This document shows positions 34,154-41,391 of a stretch of 64,000 bases of DNA, piece by piece. The translations under genes and the position numbers were made by a program. Source of the DNA: Blastocatellia bacterium (GTDB taxonomy: Bacteria; Acidobacteriota; Blastocatellia; Pyrinomonadales; Pyrinomonadaceae); the NCBI GenBank assembly GCA_003168335.1, contig PMSM01000005.1, positions 1 through 64,000 on the forward strand, given 5' to 3'. Position 1 is the stretch's first letter. Each line of letters begins with the position of its first letter. The notes beneath the pieces were generated by a model, which was not told where the DNA came from, did not search any database, and saw nothing but the letters and a program-made list of their open reading frames with translations.

Positions 34154-35245
34154 ATGAGTGTACGTGTTCCGGTGTCATTTCTGGCGGTTCTGTTTTCAGT
34201 GGTTTGGGCCAGTTCGCTGTATGCGCAAACGCCTGAACAGCCGCGGACGCGCCCCGTGCTGCGTTCAGGCGGCACTTATTCAACCAATCAAGGCGAGTCG
34301 CAAAACGCCTCGAACAAAGAATCAAACGAAGTCGACGAAGCCAGTATCGTTCGGGTCAGTACCAGTTTGATTACGGTCCCGGCGGTGGTCATGGATCGCA
34401 ACGGGCGATACATTCCCAATCTCAAGAAAGAAGACTTCCGGATTTATGAAGACGGAGTGGAACAGAGTGTTGCCTATTTCGCTTCGGTCGAAAGACCTTT
34501 CACCGTAGCGCTGATGCTGGACGTCAGCGGTTCGACGCAGGCGCAACTCACGCAGATTCGCGAAGCAGCGAACACCTTTGTCAGCCGGCTGCGATCTAAC
34601 GATCGGATGATGGCGATTACCTTCGACGGGCAGATACATGTCCTGACCGAAGCCGAAGACGTCAGCACGATTCGTCGATCAAAGCTTCACATTCCGGCCG
34701 TCACTGACGGCACCGTGCTTTACGACGCAGTTGCTTTTGCGTTGCAGCGGATGGCCCGGATTCCCGGACGGAAAGCCATCGTGCTGATGACCGACGGAGT
34801 CGATCAAAACAGCATTGCCTCGCTCAAGAGTACCCTGAATGACGTTGGCGAGCAGGACGTGCTGATTTACACCGTGCAATACAACACGCTGCCACAACTG
34901 CCACAGCGTCTCAGCCAAATCAAAAATGAAAAGGCCCGGCGCAAGATCCAGGAAAGACTGATGAAAGGTTATGCGGTCAGCGGGCCTTACCTGAGATCTC
35001 TGGCTGAGAAAACCGGTGGCCGTTTCTATCGCGCTGATGACCTCAGCGATGTAGGCCCTGCCTTTGAAGCAATCACTTCCGAACTCGGCGTGCAGTACAG
35101 CTTGGGCTACTATCCGAAACAAAACTCAGGCGCAGGCGCCGAACGCGGGATTAAAGTCCGCGTGCGCTATCCCAACCTGGTCGTTCGCGCTCGCGACAGT
35201 TACACCACCAGTCCAGTCGTTGCGCGCCAAAACGGCGGCAACTAG
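34154..35245 (+). CDS. Secreted VWFA-related acidobacterial protein
   Basis: GGAGAG precedes ATG 34154; 363 residues. A signal peptide (VSFLAVLFSVVWASSLYA) is followed by the typical order of this family: RVSTSLITVPAVVMDRNGRYIPNLKKEDFRIYEDGVEQSVAYF, then a VWA domain with an intact metal site (ALMLDVSGST, DxSxS), RSNDRMMAITF, DGTVLYDAVAFALQRM and IPGRKAIVLMTDGVD. The C-terminal part has LAEKTGGRFYRADDLSDVGPAFEAI and QYSLGYYP. Such proteins are abundant in acidobacteria and are presumed exported metal-dependent adhesion or complex-forming proteins. Unlike the copy at 15434, all metal ligands are present. Confidence 0.88.
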   Translation: MSVRVPVSFLAVLFSVVWASSLYAQTPEQPRTRPVLRSGGTYSTNQGESQNASNKESNEVDEASIVRVSTSLITVPAVVMDRNGRYIPNLKKEDFRIYEDGVEQSVAYFASVERPFTVALMLDVSGSTQAQLTQIREAANTFVSRLRSNDRMMAITFDGQIHVLTEAEDVSTIRRSKLHIPAVTDGTVLYDAVAFALQRMARIPGRKAIVLMTDGVDQNSIASLKSTLNDVGEQDVLIYTVQYNTLPQLPQRLSQIKNEKARRKIQERLMKGYAVSGPYLRSLAEKTGGRFYRADDLSDVGPAFEAITSELGVQYSLGYYPKQNSGAGAERGIKVRVRYPNLVVRARDSYTTSPVVARQNGGN

Positions 35246-35289
35246 TTTAGAGTACCAACTCTGGATGGGTATTTTCCGATCGCCAAAAC

Positions 35290-35303
35290 CCGACTGAAGT
35301 CGG
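35290..35303. repeat. Single hairpin of the ACT-AGT family
   Basis: CCGACT-GA-AGTCGG, preceded by AACC and followed by TTAC. It resembles one half of the paired-hairpin elements described at 38218, with its own matching arms. Confidence 0.5.
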
Positions 35304-35350
35304 TTACTCTTAACTGTCTAAAAAGACGTTCTGAGACCATTACCAGCAGT

Positions 35351-35629
35351 TTAGTAACGTCGCCTTCCACGCCTGACATAGATGCGACGATATTGGCGCA
35401 CGCGATAACGACGTACGCGATAATGGCGTACGCGATAATGGCGGCGTTGAATAATCAAAAATCTGCGGCGGCGATAACGCCGGCGAAATTGTGGAGACGG
35501 GGCCCCGGCCGGGTTGGCTAAAACCAGTTCCGCCCCAAAGCCGTTCGGACGGGCCTCGCGGGACTCGGCGAAGACTGGAATGCTTGCGAATACGGTGGCA
35601 AGCAGGATCGATATCAGGACGCGCTTCAT
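35351..35629 (-). CDS. Small secreted Arg/Tyr-rich repeat protein
   Basis: ATG 35629 follows GGAGGAAC. The 92-residue protein has a clear signal peptide (LISILLATVFASIPVFA) and a mature part that is extremely basic. After GAELVLANPAGAPSPQF it consists of Arg/Tyr/His repeats of five residues such as HYRVR, HYRVR, RYRVR, QYRR. The DNA shows matching 15-bp tandem units at 35386-35445. No known family is recognised. A short, exported, very basic Tyr-rich protein might bind anionic surface polymers or be oxidatively cross-linked; that is speculation. Confidence 0.65.
   Translation of the reverse strand: MKRVLISILLATVFASIPVFAESREARPNGFGAELVLANPAGAPSPQFRRRYRRRRFLIIQRRHYRVRHYRVRRYRVRQYRRIYVRRGRRRY
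35386..35445. repeat. 15-bp tandem repeats in coding sequence
   Basis: Units CGCGATAACGACGTA, CGCGATAATGGCGTA and CGCGATAATGGCGGC (35401-35445) with a more diverged unit before them. They encode the YRVRH/YRVRR pentapeptides of the small secreted protein. The near-identity of the units suggests recent expansion by slippage. Confidence 0.85.
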
Positions 35630-35747
35630 TTCGGTTCCTCCAAAGCTTAAGAATTCTCAGACTTACCCGGCGCGCTCTCACGCATGCCGGGTTGTGCCAT
35701 CCTAAGACAGCAACGTCACAAACAGCAAAGACGAAATCCGGACCGGC

Positions 35748-36563
35748 TTATCTCCTTCGCTGTCTCGGATCCAGATATTCGCGCAGCCCATCACCGATAA
35801 AGTTGAAAGCTAAGACGGTGAGCGCGATGGCGAGCCCGGGAAAAATCAACGCGTGGGGCGCGGCTTGCAGCGTTGAGAGGTCGCGTGCTTCTTCGATCAT
35901 TACGCCCCAGGACGGCGCCGGCGGCGGTACACCAAGTCCGAGAAATGAAAGCGACGCTTCGGCCAGCACTGCGCCCGCCATTCCCAAGCTAGCTTGCACG
36001 ATCAGCGGTTGGATCGCGTTGGGCAGAATGTGGATGAAGAGAATCCGAAAATCGCCCGCGCCGAGCGCGCGTGCCGCCTGCACAAAGTCATACTCGCGCA
36101 CTTTCAAAACCTGTGCGCGAATCAGCCGCGCATATCCGACCCAGCCGATAATGCAGAGTGCAAAGATCAGTTTGTTCAGGCCTGCACCCAGGAAAGCCAC
36201 GAGGGCAATCGCCAAAAGCAATCCCGGAAATGCCAGGAATACATTAAAGAGATAGCCCGATAGAACCCGATCCACCCAGCCACTGTAGTAACCGGCGACC
36301 GCCCCGATAGTCGTTCCGACTAAAGCCGATACTGCGACTACAACTATGCCGACTTCGAGCGAGATGCGGGCGCCAAAGACTACGCGTGAGAAAATATCGC
36401 GTCCGGTTGAATCTGTGCCGAACCAATGCGCTGCCGAAGGGCCGATGTAACGCATGGAGAGATTCGTCGCGCCCACGTCGTGCGTCGCGATCCACGGCGC
36501 AAAGATCGCCACCAGAACAAAGACGGCGACGATGGCGATACCGATGATGCTCAGTCGACTCAT
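35748..36563 (-). CDS. ABC transporter permease, DppC/OppC type
   Basis: ATG 36563 gives 271 residues; a TTG upstream is less likely. It starts with one membrane helix (LSIIGIAIVAVFVLVAIFAPWIATHDV), then the OppC-type stretch NLSMRYIGPSAAHWFGTDSTGRDIFSRVVFGARISLEVGI, and has the cytoplasmic EAA loop YDFVQAARALGAGDFRILFIHILPN. C-terminal helices follow, with FLGLGVPPPAPSWGVMI. Such permeases form the second half of peptide/nickel import channels with a DppB-type partner, which is the next gene upstream (36987). No ATPase or binding protein gene is in the window. Confidence 0.9.
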   Translation of the reverse strand: MSRLSIIGIAIVAVFVLVAIFAPWIATHDVGATNLSMRYIGPSAAHWFGTDSTGRDIFSRVVFGARISLEVGIVVVAVSALVGTTIGAVAGYYSGWVDRVLSGYLFNVFLAFPGLLLAIALVAFLGAGLNKLIFALCIIGWVGYARLIRAQVLKVREYDFVQAARALGAGDFRILFIHILPNAIQPLIVQASLGMAGAVLAEASLSFLGLGVPPPAPSWGVMIEEARDLSTLQAAPHALIFPGLAIALTVLAFNFIGDGLREYLDPRQRRR

Positions 36564-36609
36564 GGTAATAAGTTCGCCACAGCGGAACGGCGGAGAGGCC
36601 GCAACCAAA

Positions 36610-36842
36610 TGTAAGGGCTCAACGAGCCCGCGGTAGCGGGCGACATATTGGTGGCCCCGGGGCGTAATCCCGGGGTTCGAACGCCACCCTTGAACATTGA
36701 GCCCGCAAAGCGGGCGACATAAATTAGCTTGAGAACCATATGCGACCCGAAATCTCTTTCGCCCCTGTGGGGCTCGGAATCTTTTCGCTGCTCGATCCCC
36801 GGGCTTACGCCCGGGGCTACTAAGATGCCGCCTGCTTTGCAG
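36610..36842. repeat. Palindrome block between the two permease genes
   Basis: GAGCCCGCGGTAGCGGGCGA (36620-36640) and GAGCCCGCAAAGCGGGCGAC (36700-36720) flank CCCCGGGGCGTAATCCCGGGG. Then follow TTTCGCCCCTGTGGGGCTC and CCCCGGGCTTACGCCCGGGG, and GCCTGCTTTGCAGGC. At least six short hairpins fill the gap 36564-36986, and no gene is visible. The general order (TTTCGCCCC...GGGCTC, then CCCGGGG palindrome) resembles the element at 14245. Confidence 0.65.
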
Positions 36843-36986
36843 GCTGGTCGACCGCTTCCTCTAAGGCCAGAAGATGTTGCCAGAAAAAAGAACTTACGGA
36901 CCTGTTATCAGAGACCCCGAAACTAGAAATATGAAGTCGCTGGCAAGACCGAACTTCTAAGCTACTCCTTGTCTCCGTAGCTAATT

Positions 36987-37979
36987 TCAAGACACTCTGA
37001 TCCGCGGATCCAGCCAACGATACGCCATGTCCGTCAGCGTGTTCGCGACAATGTAGGTGGTACTGATCGCGAGCACGCAACCCTGGACCACACTATAGTC
37101 GCGCTTCCCGATACCGTCTTCGACCAGCAGGAGGCCCAGGCCCGGCCAGCCGAAGATCTTCTCAGTGATGATCGCCCCAGCCAGCAACACGCCCAGCTGC
37201 AGGCCGAGCACAGTTACGACCGGAATCAGACCGTTCTTCAGCACATGTTTGTAAACAACTGTCCGCTCGCTCAATCCTTTCGCGCGCGCCGTGCGCACAT
37301 AGCCTTCATTCAGCTCTTCAATCACGGACGAGCGCACCATCCGAGTCAGGATCGCGGAAAGCGCGGCGCCGAGGGTGAATGCCGGTAGGATTATGTCGTT
37401 CCAGTCAAAGCGTCCCGAAGGAGCCAGCCAGCGCAGTTTGACTGCAAACAGGTAAACCAGCATCGGGCCAATGACGAAACTCGGCAGACTGATTCCTACC
37501 AGAGCAATGACGGACAGGACGTTATCGGTCCAGGTGCCGCGGTTCTTTCCGGCGATCACACCCAGCGGGATGGCTATGCTCACCGCGATGAGCATGGCGG
37601 CGATCGCCAGTTCGATTGTCGCGGGATATCGTTCGAGAATCAGATCGATAACGGGCCGGTCGGTGCGAAACGAACTGCCCAGGTCGCCGTGGAGAATCCC
37701 AATCCAGTAATCGGTGTAGCGATTATCGTGACCATACCAGCGGAAATGGCGCTGGCTATTGGCGTCGCGGGGAAAGCCGAAAAAAAACGGTGGGCGATCC
37801 AATCCATGCCTGGACCTGAACTGCGCCAACTGCTCGGCCGTTGCCTGGTCGCCCAGAACGGCTGCTGCCGGGTCACCCGGCACCAGCTCGATCAGAATGG
37901 TCACCAGTGAAACCACTGTCCACACTACCAGGATCAGAAAGCCGGCGCGGCGTAACAATCCAAACAGTTTACGTTTCAT
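36987..37979 (-). CDS. ABC transporter permease, DppB/OppB type
   Basis: 330 residues from ATG 37979. The first helix is FLILVVWTVVSLVTILIELVPGDP, with the family pattern PGDPAAAVLGDQATAEQLAQFRSRHGLD next. The periplasmic part (YGHDNRYTDYWIGILHGDLGSSFRT) includes an insert, FFFGFPRDANSQRHFRWYG, that is longer than usual. The EAA loop reads YVRTARAKGLSERTVVYKHVLKNGLIPV, and GAIITEKIFGWPGLG follows. Together with the DppC-type gene downstream it forms a membrane channel for peptides or similar solutes. The genes are in the usual order (B then C) but about 420 bases of palindromes separate them. Confidence 0.9.
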   Translation of the reverse strand: MKRKLFGLLRRAGFLILVVWTVVSLVTILIELVPGDPAAAVLGDQATAEQLAQFRSRHGLDRPPFFFGFPRDANSQRHFRWYGHDNRYTDYWIGILHGDLGSSFRTDRPVIDLILERYPATIELAIAAMLIAVSIAIPLGVIAGKNRGTWTDNVLSVIALVGISLPSFVIGPMLVYLFAVKLRWLAPSGRFDWNDIILPAFTLGAALSAILTRMVRSSVIEELNEGYVRTARAKGLSERTVVYKHVLKNGLIPVVTVLGLQLGVLLAGAIITEKIFGWPGLGLLLVEDGIGKRDYSVVQGCVLAISTTYIVANTLTDMAYRWLDPRIRVS

Positions 37980-38217
37980 GTCGGGGATGCGTATGAACCT
38001 GGTGATGGAGCCCGGGCGCGGATGATATCAGATTGGCAGGAAGGACGGCTATTTGTATTTGTAGGAGGGATGCAGCCACGCCGCAAGAAAACGTAGCCGC
38101 GCGGGGACTCGCTGTCTTTGGATTGGGCGTGGCCCCGACAACCGCGCCTTCATCAGTTAAGCGAGTCCCGCGGACTACGCCGTGGCTGCTGCCCGAAGGC
38201 CGCAACCAATCTCTTGA

Positions 38218-38274
38218 GTGGCACAGACTTTAGTCTGTGGTCTACGGACAATCACAGACTGAAGTCTGTGCCAC
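38218..38274. repeat. Paired-hairpin element next to ubiE
   Basis: Left hairpin CACAGACTTTAGTCTGTG, 12-base-class spacer, right hairpin CACAGACTGAAGTCTGTG, with outer GTGG/CCAC. The 57-bp unit ends 2 bases before the ubiE stop codon (38277). Copies at 49110 (inside metH) and 61068. Similar designs with other arms occur at 51197-51270. Confidence 0.9.
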
Positions 38275-38276
38275 TA

Positions 38277-38996
38277 CTACGCCCGCCGGCCGGTGTGCAA
38301 TGCTGCTACACCACCCGTCAAATTCTGAAAAGTCACCTCGGCAAAACCGGCCGCGCTCATCATCGCCGCGAGCGTTTCCTGATCGGGAAACCGAGACACC
38401 GAATCAGGCAGATACTCGTAAGCACTGCGCGACCCGCTGATCATTCCCCCGATTCGCGGCAACAAGCGCGTGCAATAGACGGCCGCCAGCGAACGAAGGC
38501 CCGGCGCGACGGGCTTCGAAAATTCTAAAATTGCTGCCCATCCGTTGGGCTTCAAAACTCGCCGCAGTTCAGTCAAACCATGCTCGACGTTGGAAAGATT
38601 CCGCAAGCCAAAGCCGATCGTGACTGCATCAAACGCACCCGCGCCAAAAGGAAGGTGCAACGCGTCCCCCTCTACAAACGAAAGCCGCGGCTGCTTTTGC
38701 GCCGCACGTGTAAGCATGGGCCGGCAAAAATCAACGCCGGTAACTCGCACCCCCATGTTTTCAAACAACGCAATACTCAAGTCGCCGGTGCCGCAGGCGA
38801 CGTCCAGAACCTGCGCCTCGGGCGACAGCAGCGGTCGTAGCTTTTCAACTACCTTCCGGCGCCACCGTCTATCGATATTCACCGACAGCAGGTGATTCAG
38901 CAGATCGTATCGCGGCGAAATTCGCGCGAACATGTCACGCACGCGCCGAGCGTGGTCCTCTGCTGAATTCTTCTCGACGGGATCAGTTAAGCCCAT
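38277..38996 (-). CDS. ubiE: Demethylmenaquinone/ubiquinone methyltransferase (UbiE/MenG)
   Basis: 239 residues. Signature segments are VRDMFARISPRYDLLNHLLSVNIDRRWRRKVV at the N-terminus (UbiE pattern 1), SAM motif I VLDVACGTGDLSIAL, GVDFCRPMLTRAA, FVEGDALHLPFGAGAFDAVTIGFGLRNLSN (UbiE pattern 2), LRRVLKPNGWAAILEFSKP, and the C-terminal AYEYLPDSVSRFPDQETLAAMM. The enzyme methylates demethylmenaquinone (menG) or the ubiquinone precursor. Acidobacteria use menaquinone, so the MenG activity is the likely one. The gene is alone on the minus strand; its stop codon nearly touches a repeat. Confidence 0.92.
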   Translation of the reverse strand: MGLTDPVEKNSAEDHARRVRDMFARISPRYDLLNHLLSVNIDRRWRRKVVEKLRPLLSPEAQVLDVACGTGDLSIALFENMGVRVTGVDFCRPMLTRAAQKQPRLSFVEGDALHLPFGAGAFDAVTIGFGLRNLSNVEHGLTELRRVLKPNGWAAILEFSKPVAPGLRSLAAVYCTRLLPRIGGMISGSRSAYEYLPDSVSRFPDQETLAAMMSAAGFAEVTFQNLTGGVAALHTGRRA

Positions 38997-39044
38997 AGCG
39001 GTAGGGAAATGGTTGCAGGCCGCTTGCGATAGGTTTGTATTCTG

Positions 39045-40427
39045 TCAGGGCTTCTTTGCCGGGGTGGCAGGATCGGCTGCGGTCTTCACGTCAGGCTTAG
39101 CACCCTTCACTTCGCTTCCGGCAAAGCTCGACTTTAGTTGCTCGGCGTTTCCAACCACAATCGTTGCCGGCGCAGCGTCTTTAAAAAGCCTGGCCGCGAC
39201 GCGCTGGATGTCCGTGCTTGTCAGACTTCGGATCGAGTTGATTTGACTATTCAATGGCGGCAACTTGAATGTATCAAGATCCAGCCATAGATCCGCGATG
39301 GATTCAGACTGAGAAGTTCGCCCCGAAAGTTCCGTAAGGATTTCACCCCGGGCGCGCTCCAACTCGGTGGCTGTCGGTCCAGTTTGGACAAGCGATTGAA
39401 TGATCTTTTGTGCGGCCGAGATCGCTTTCGATGCTGATTCAGTCGGGACCGAGGCCCCGAGCACGAACGAACCCGGCAACTCGTGCGCGTCATGACGCGC
39501 AAAAGCTGCGGTAATATCCGGCGATGCCGCTTGCCAGCGCTCGCGAATGATTTTTCCCAGCAGCGAGGCTGCGGCCGCGGCCGCGTCTGATCGGGCCAAC
39601 CCGCGCACGGCCAGGCGAATTTCGGCATTCTTCAAATCGTGTTGATTGACTAAGAGAACGCGAGCGTCCGGCCGGTTGGGCTGCCGGAAGGTTGCCGGGA
39701 CAACCCGATCACCCTTTTGCCAGGGACCGAGCAATTGATGCAAGGTGCGGCGGAGACGGCTCTGATCAACCCCGCCGATTACGACGAGCGTCGCGTTATC
39801 AGCATTCAGAAAGCGCTCCCGAGCATACAAGAGATCGCCGCGGTCGATTTTCGAAACGCTGTTAACGGTCCCCATCGCCGGGCGTCCGTAGGGGTAGTTG
39901 CCGAAAAGACGCGCGGCAATTTCCTGATCAGCGATTTCGGCTGCCGCAGCCGGCCTTTCTGAAAGCTGCTTGAGCCTGGTTTCACGAGCCTTGGCTATGT
40001 TCTCAGGAGTCAATTGCGTGTTTATAAGCGCATTCCGCAAGAACTCGACCATGCGTTCCAACTCGTTGGCATTACCGGAAATCGTCACATCGATTCCGTC
40101 GTATCCGGTCGCCACGTCGAGCTTTCCGCCCAGTTGTTCCGTCACATATTCGCGAGTCGTGGGATCGGGGAACAAAACGTCACCCAGCAGGTTCATAGTT
40201 CCGCCCCTGCCCACGACATCGAAAGCCGCGCCACTATGCACCCGCAATTTTATGAGCACGTTCGGATCGCCCGGGCGTGGAGAGAAAAGTACTGTTAAGC
40301 CGTTCAGGAGGTGTTCCGGAACCGGCTCAGGATAGGCCTGAGCGCCGGCCCGCGGAGAGATGAGCGTAACCAGCAACAGGCAAATCGAGTAGCAAAAATA
40401 GGAGTGGCGGGCAATTCGATTAGTCAT
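39045..40427 (-). CDS. M16-family peptidase homologue lacking the zinc motif
   Basis: ATG 40427 starts a signal peptide (YFCYSICLLLVTLISPRAGA); the frame further upstream is probably non-coding. 460 residues show the two-half M16B fold: LNGLTVLFSPRPGDPNVLIKLRVHSGAAFD, then an insertion-free helix, and in the second half GSFVLGASVPTESASKAISAAQKII ... ELERARGEILTELSG. The catalytic HxxEH is replaced by NLLGD (in GGTMNLLGDVLF), so it cannot bind zinc. M16B enzymes often work as pairs with one inactive chain; no active partner is in the window. It ends in a Lys/Ala/Pro tail. It probably acts in the periplasm. Confidence 0.85.
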   Translation of the reverse strand: MTNRIARHSYFCYSICLLLVTLISPRAGAQAYPEPVPEHLLNGLTVLFSPRPGDPNVLIKLRVHSGAAFDVVGRGGTMNLLGDVLFPDPTTREYVTEQLGGKLDVATGYDGIDVTISGNANELERMVEFLRNALINTQLTPENIAKARETRLKQLSERPAAAAEIADQEIAARLFGNYPYGRPAMGTVNSVSKIDRGDLLYARERFLNADNATLVVIGGVDQSRLRRTLHQLLGPWQKGDRVVPATFRQPNRPDARVLLVNQHDLKNAEIRLAVRGLARSDAAAAAASLLGKIIRERWQAASPDITAAFARHDAHELPGSFVLGASVPTESASKAISAAQKIIQSLVQTGPTATELERARGEILTELSGRTSQSESIADLWLDLDTFKLPPLNSQINSIRSLTSTDIQRVAARLFKDAAPATIVVGNAEQLKSSFAGSEVKGAKPDVKTAADPATPAKKP

Positions 40428-40760
40428 GTAGACCGTGTTTCGGATCCCTTGAAGGCCGGCGCGGTTCGCCGTTTGAAGAGCACAAAAGTCAGCACCAACT
40501 CGAAAGCCTTTTTGGGATGCCGCGAAAAAGAGTTTAGATGCCGGGCAGAAACCCGTCAACCTGAAGCGGTTTAAAGGCATCAAAGCCCCGTGTCGGAGTG
40601 AACATGCCGGACGCATCAGGTGCTCAAATGGGGCGAAACGATAGTATAATTGACCCGTGCTGAAGAAATTCGGCCGGCCCCGAAATAATTTCCGTAACTT
40701 TTTGGCGATTAGTAGTAATAAACAGTAGGAAGCTAGTTCTTACAGGATCGAGCGCTTTGA
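40428..40760. other. Gap between the M16 and sigma factor genes
   Basis: 333 bp between divergent genes. TATAAT stands at 40645-40650 on the plus strand as a possible -10, with a poor -35. A CCGTAACTTTTT near 40690-40702 resembles the -35 (GGAAC-T-rich) of ECF-type promoters and lies about 60 bases before the sigma start, which would allow autoregulation. Neither is certain. No gene is seen. Confidence 0.35.
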
Positions 40761-41348
40761 TTGGCAGACAATGCGACAGACGAGCGGCTGCTTGAACAAG
40801 CAGGGAACGGAAATACAGCAGCCTTTCAGATCCTGTATGAGCGCTATCGCGATCCAATCTTCCGATTCGCCTATAGGTTGTTAGGATCGGTCGAGGCAGC
40901 AGAAGACGTTGTCCATGATTGCTTCCTGAGTTTAATAAAAGCGCCGGGCCGGTTTGATTCCACCAGAGCTTCGCTGCGGACTTACCTTTATGCGGCGGCG
41001 CGGAATCAGGCGGCGAAACGGTACCAAAGCTTCGGTCGCGAGACAGCGATCGATGAACTGGCGGATGAGCCGCGCAGTGCGGATCGTCAGGGACCGATGG
41101 CCCTGGTGCTCGATGATGAACTGGCGGGCGAAGTGGCGCAGGCCATAGCGAGTTTACCCCCGCTGCAACGTGAGGCCCTGGTTCTTTTTGAATACGAGGA
41201 CCTTTCGTTGGCTGAGATCGCGGCAGTTGTCGGAGCGGATACGGGGACGGTGAAAGGACGGTTGTTTCGGGCTCGCGAAAGACTGAGAGCAAGACTCGAT
41301 CGATATTTCCGGATTGGCCATGAAGCTGCTACAGTTAAGCGGGCGTGA
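40761..41348 (+). CDS. ECF-type RNA polymerase sigma factor
   Basis: The start is TTG 40761 (no ATG fits), giving 195 residues. Sigma region 2 is at about 20-90: FQILYERYRDPIFRFAYRLLGSVEAAEDVVHDCFLSLIK, with the -10 recognition helix, then RASLRTYLYAAARNQAAKRY. Region 4 is at about 125-180: SLPPLQREALVLFEYEDLSLAEIAAVVGADTGTVKGRLFRARERLRARL, a helix-turn-helix for the -35. No regions 1 or 3 are present, as expected for the ECF group. The gene is followed 43 bases later by a protein whose N-terminus looks like an anti-sigma factor stub, so they probably form a regulatory pair. Confidence 0.92.
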   Translation: MADNATDERLLEQAGNGNTAAFQILYERYRDPIFRFAYRLLGSVEAAEDVVHDCFLSLIKAPGRFDSTRASLRTYLYAAARNQAAKRYQSFGRETAIDELADEPRSADRQGPMALVLDDELAGEVAQAIASLPPLQREALVLFEYEDLSLAEIAAVVGADTGTVKGRLFRARERLRARLDRYFRIGHEAATVKRA

Positions 41349-41391
41349 GTGAAGCAGGTATCGCGCCTGCATGAGACCGAAGTTTTTCGAA

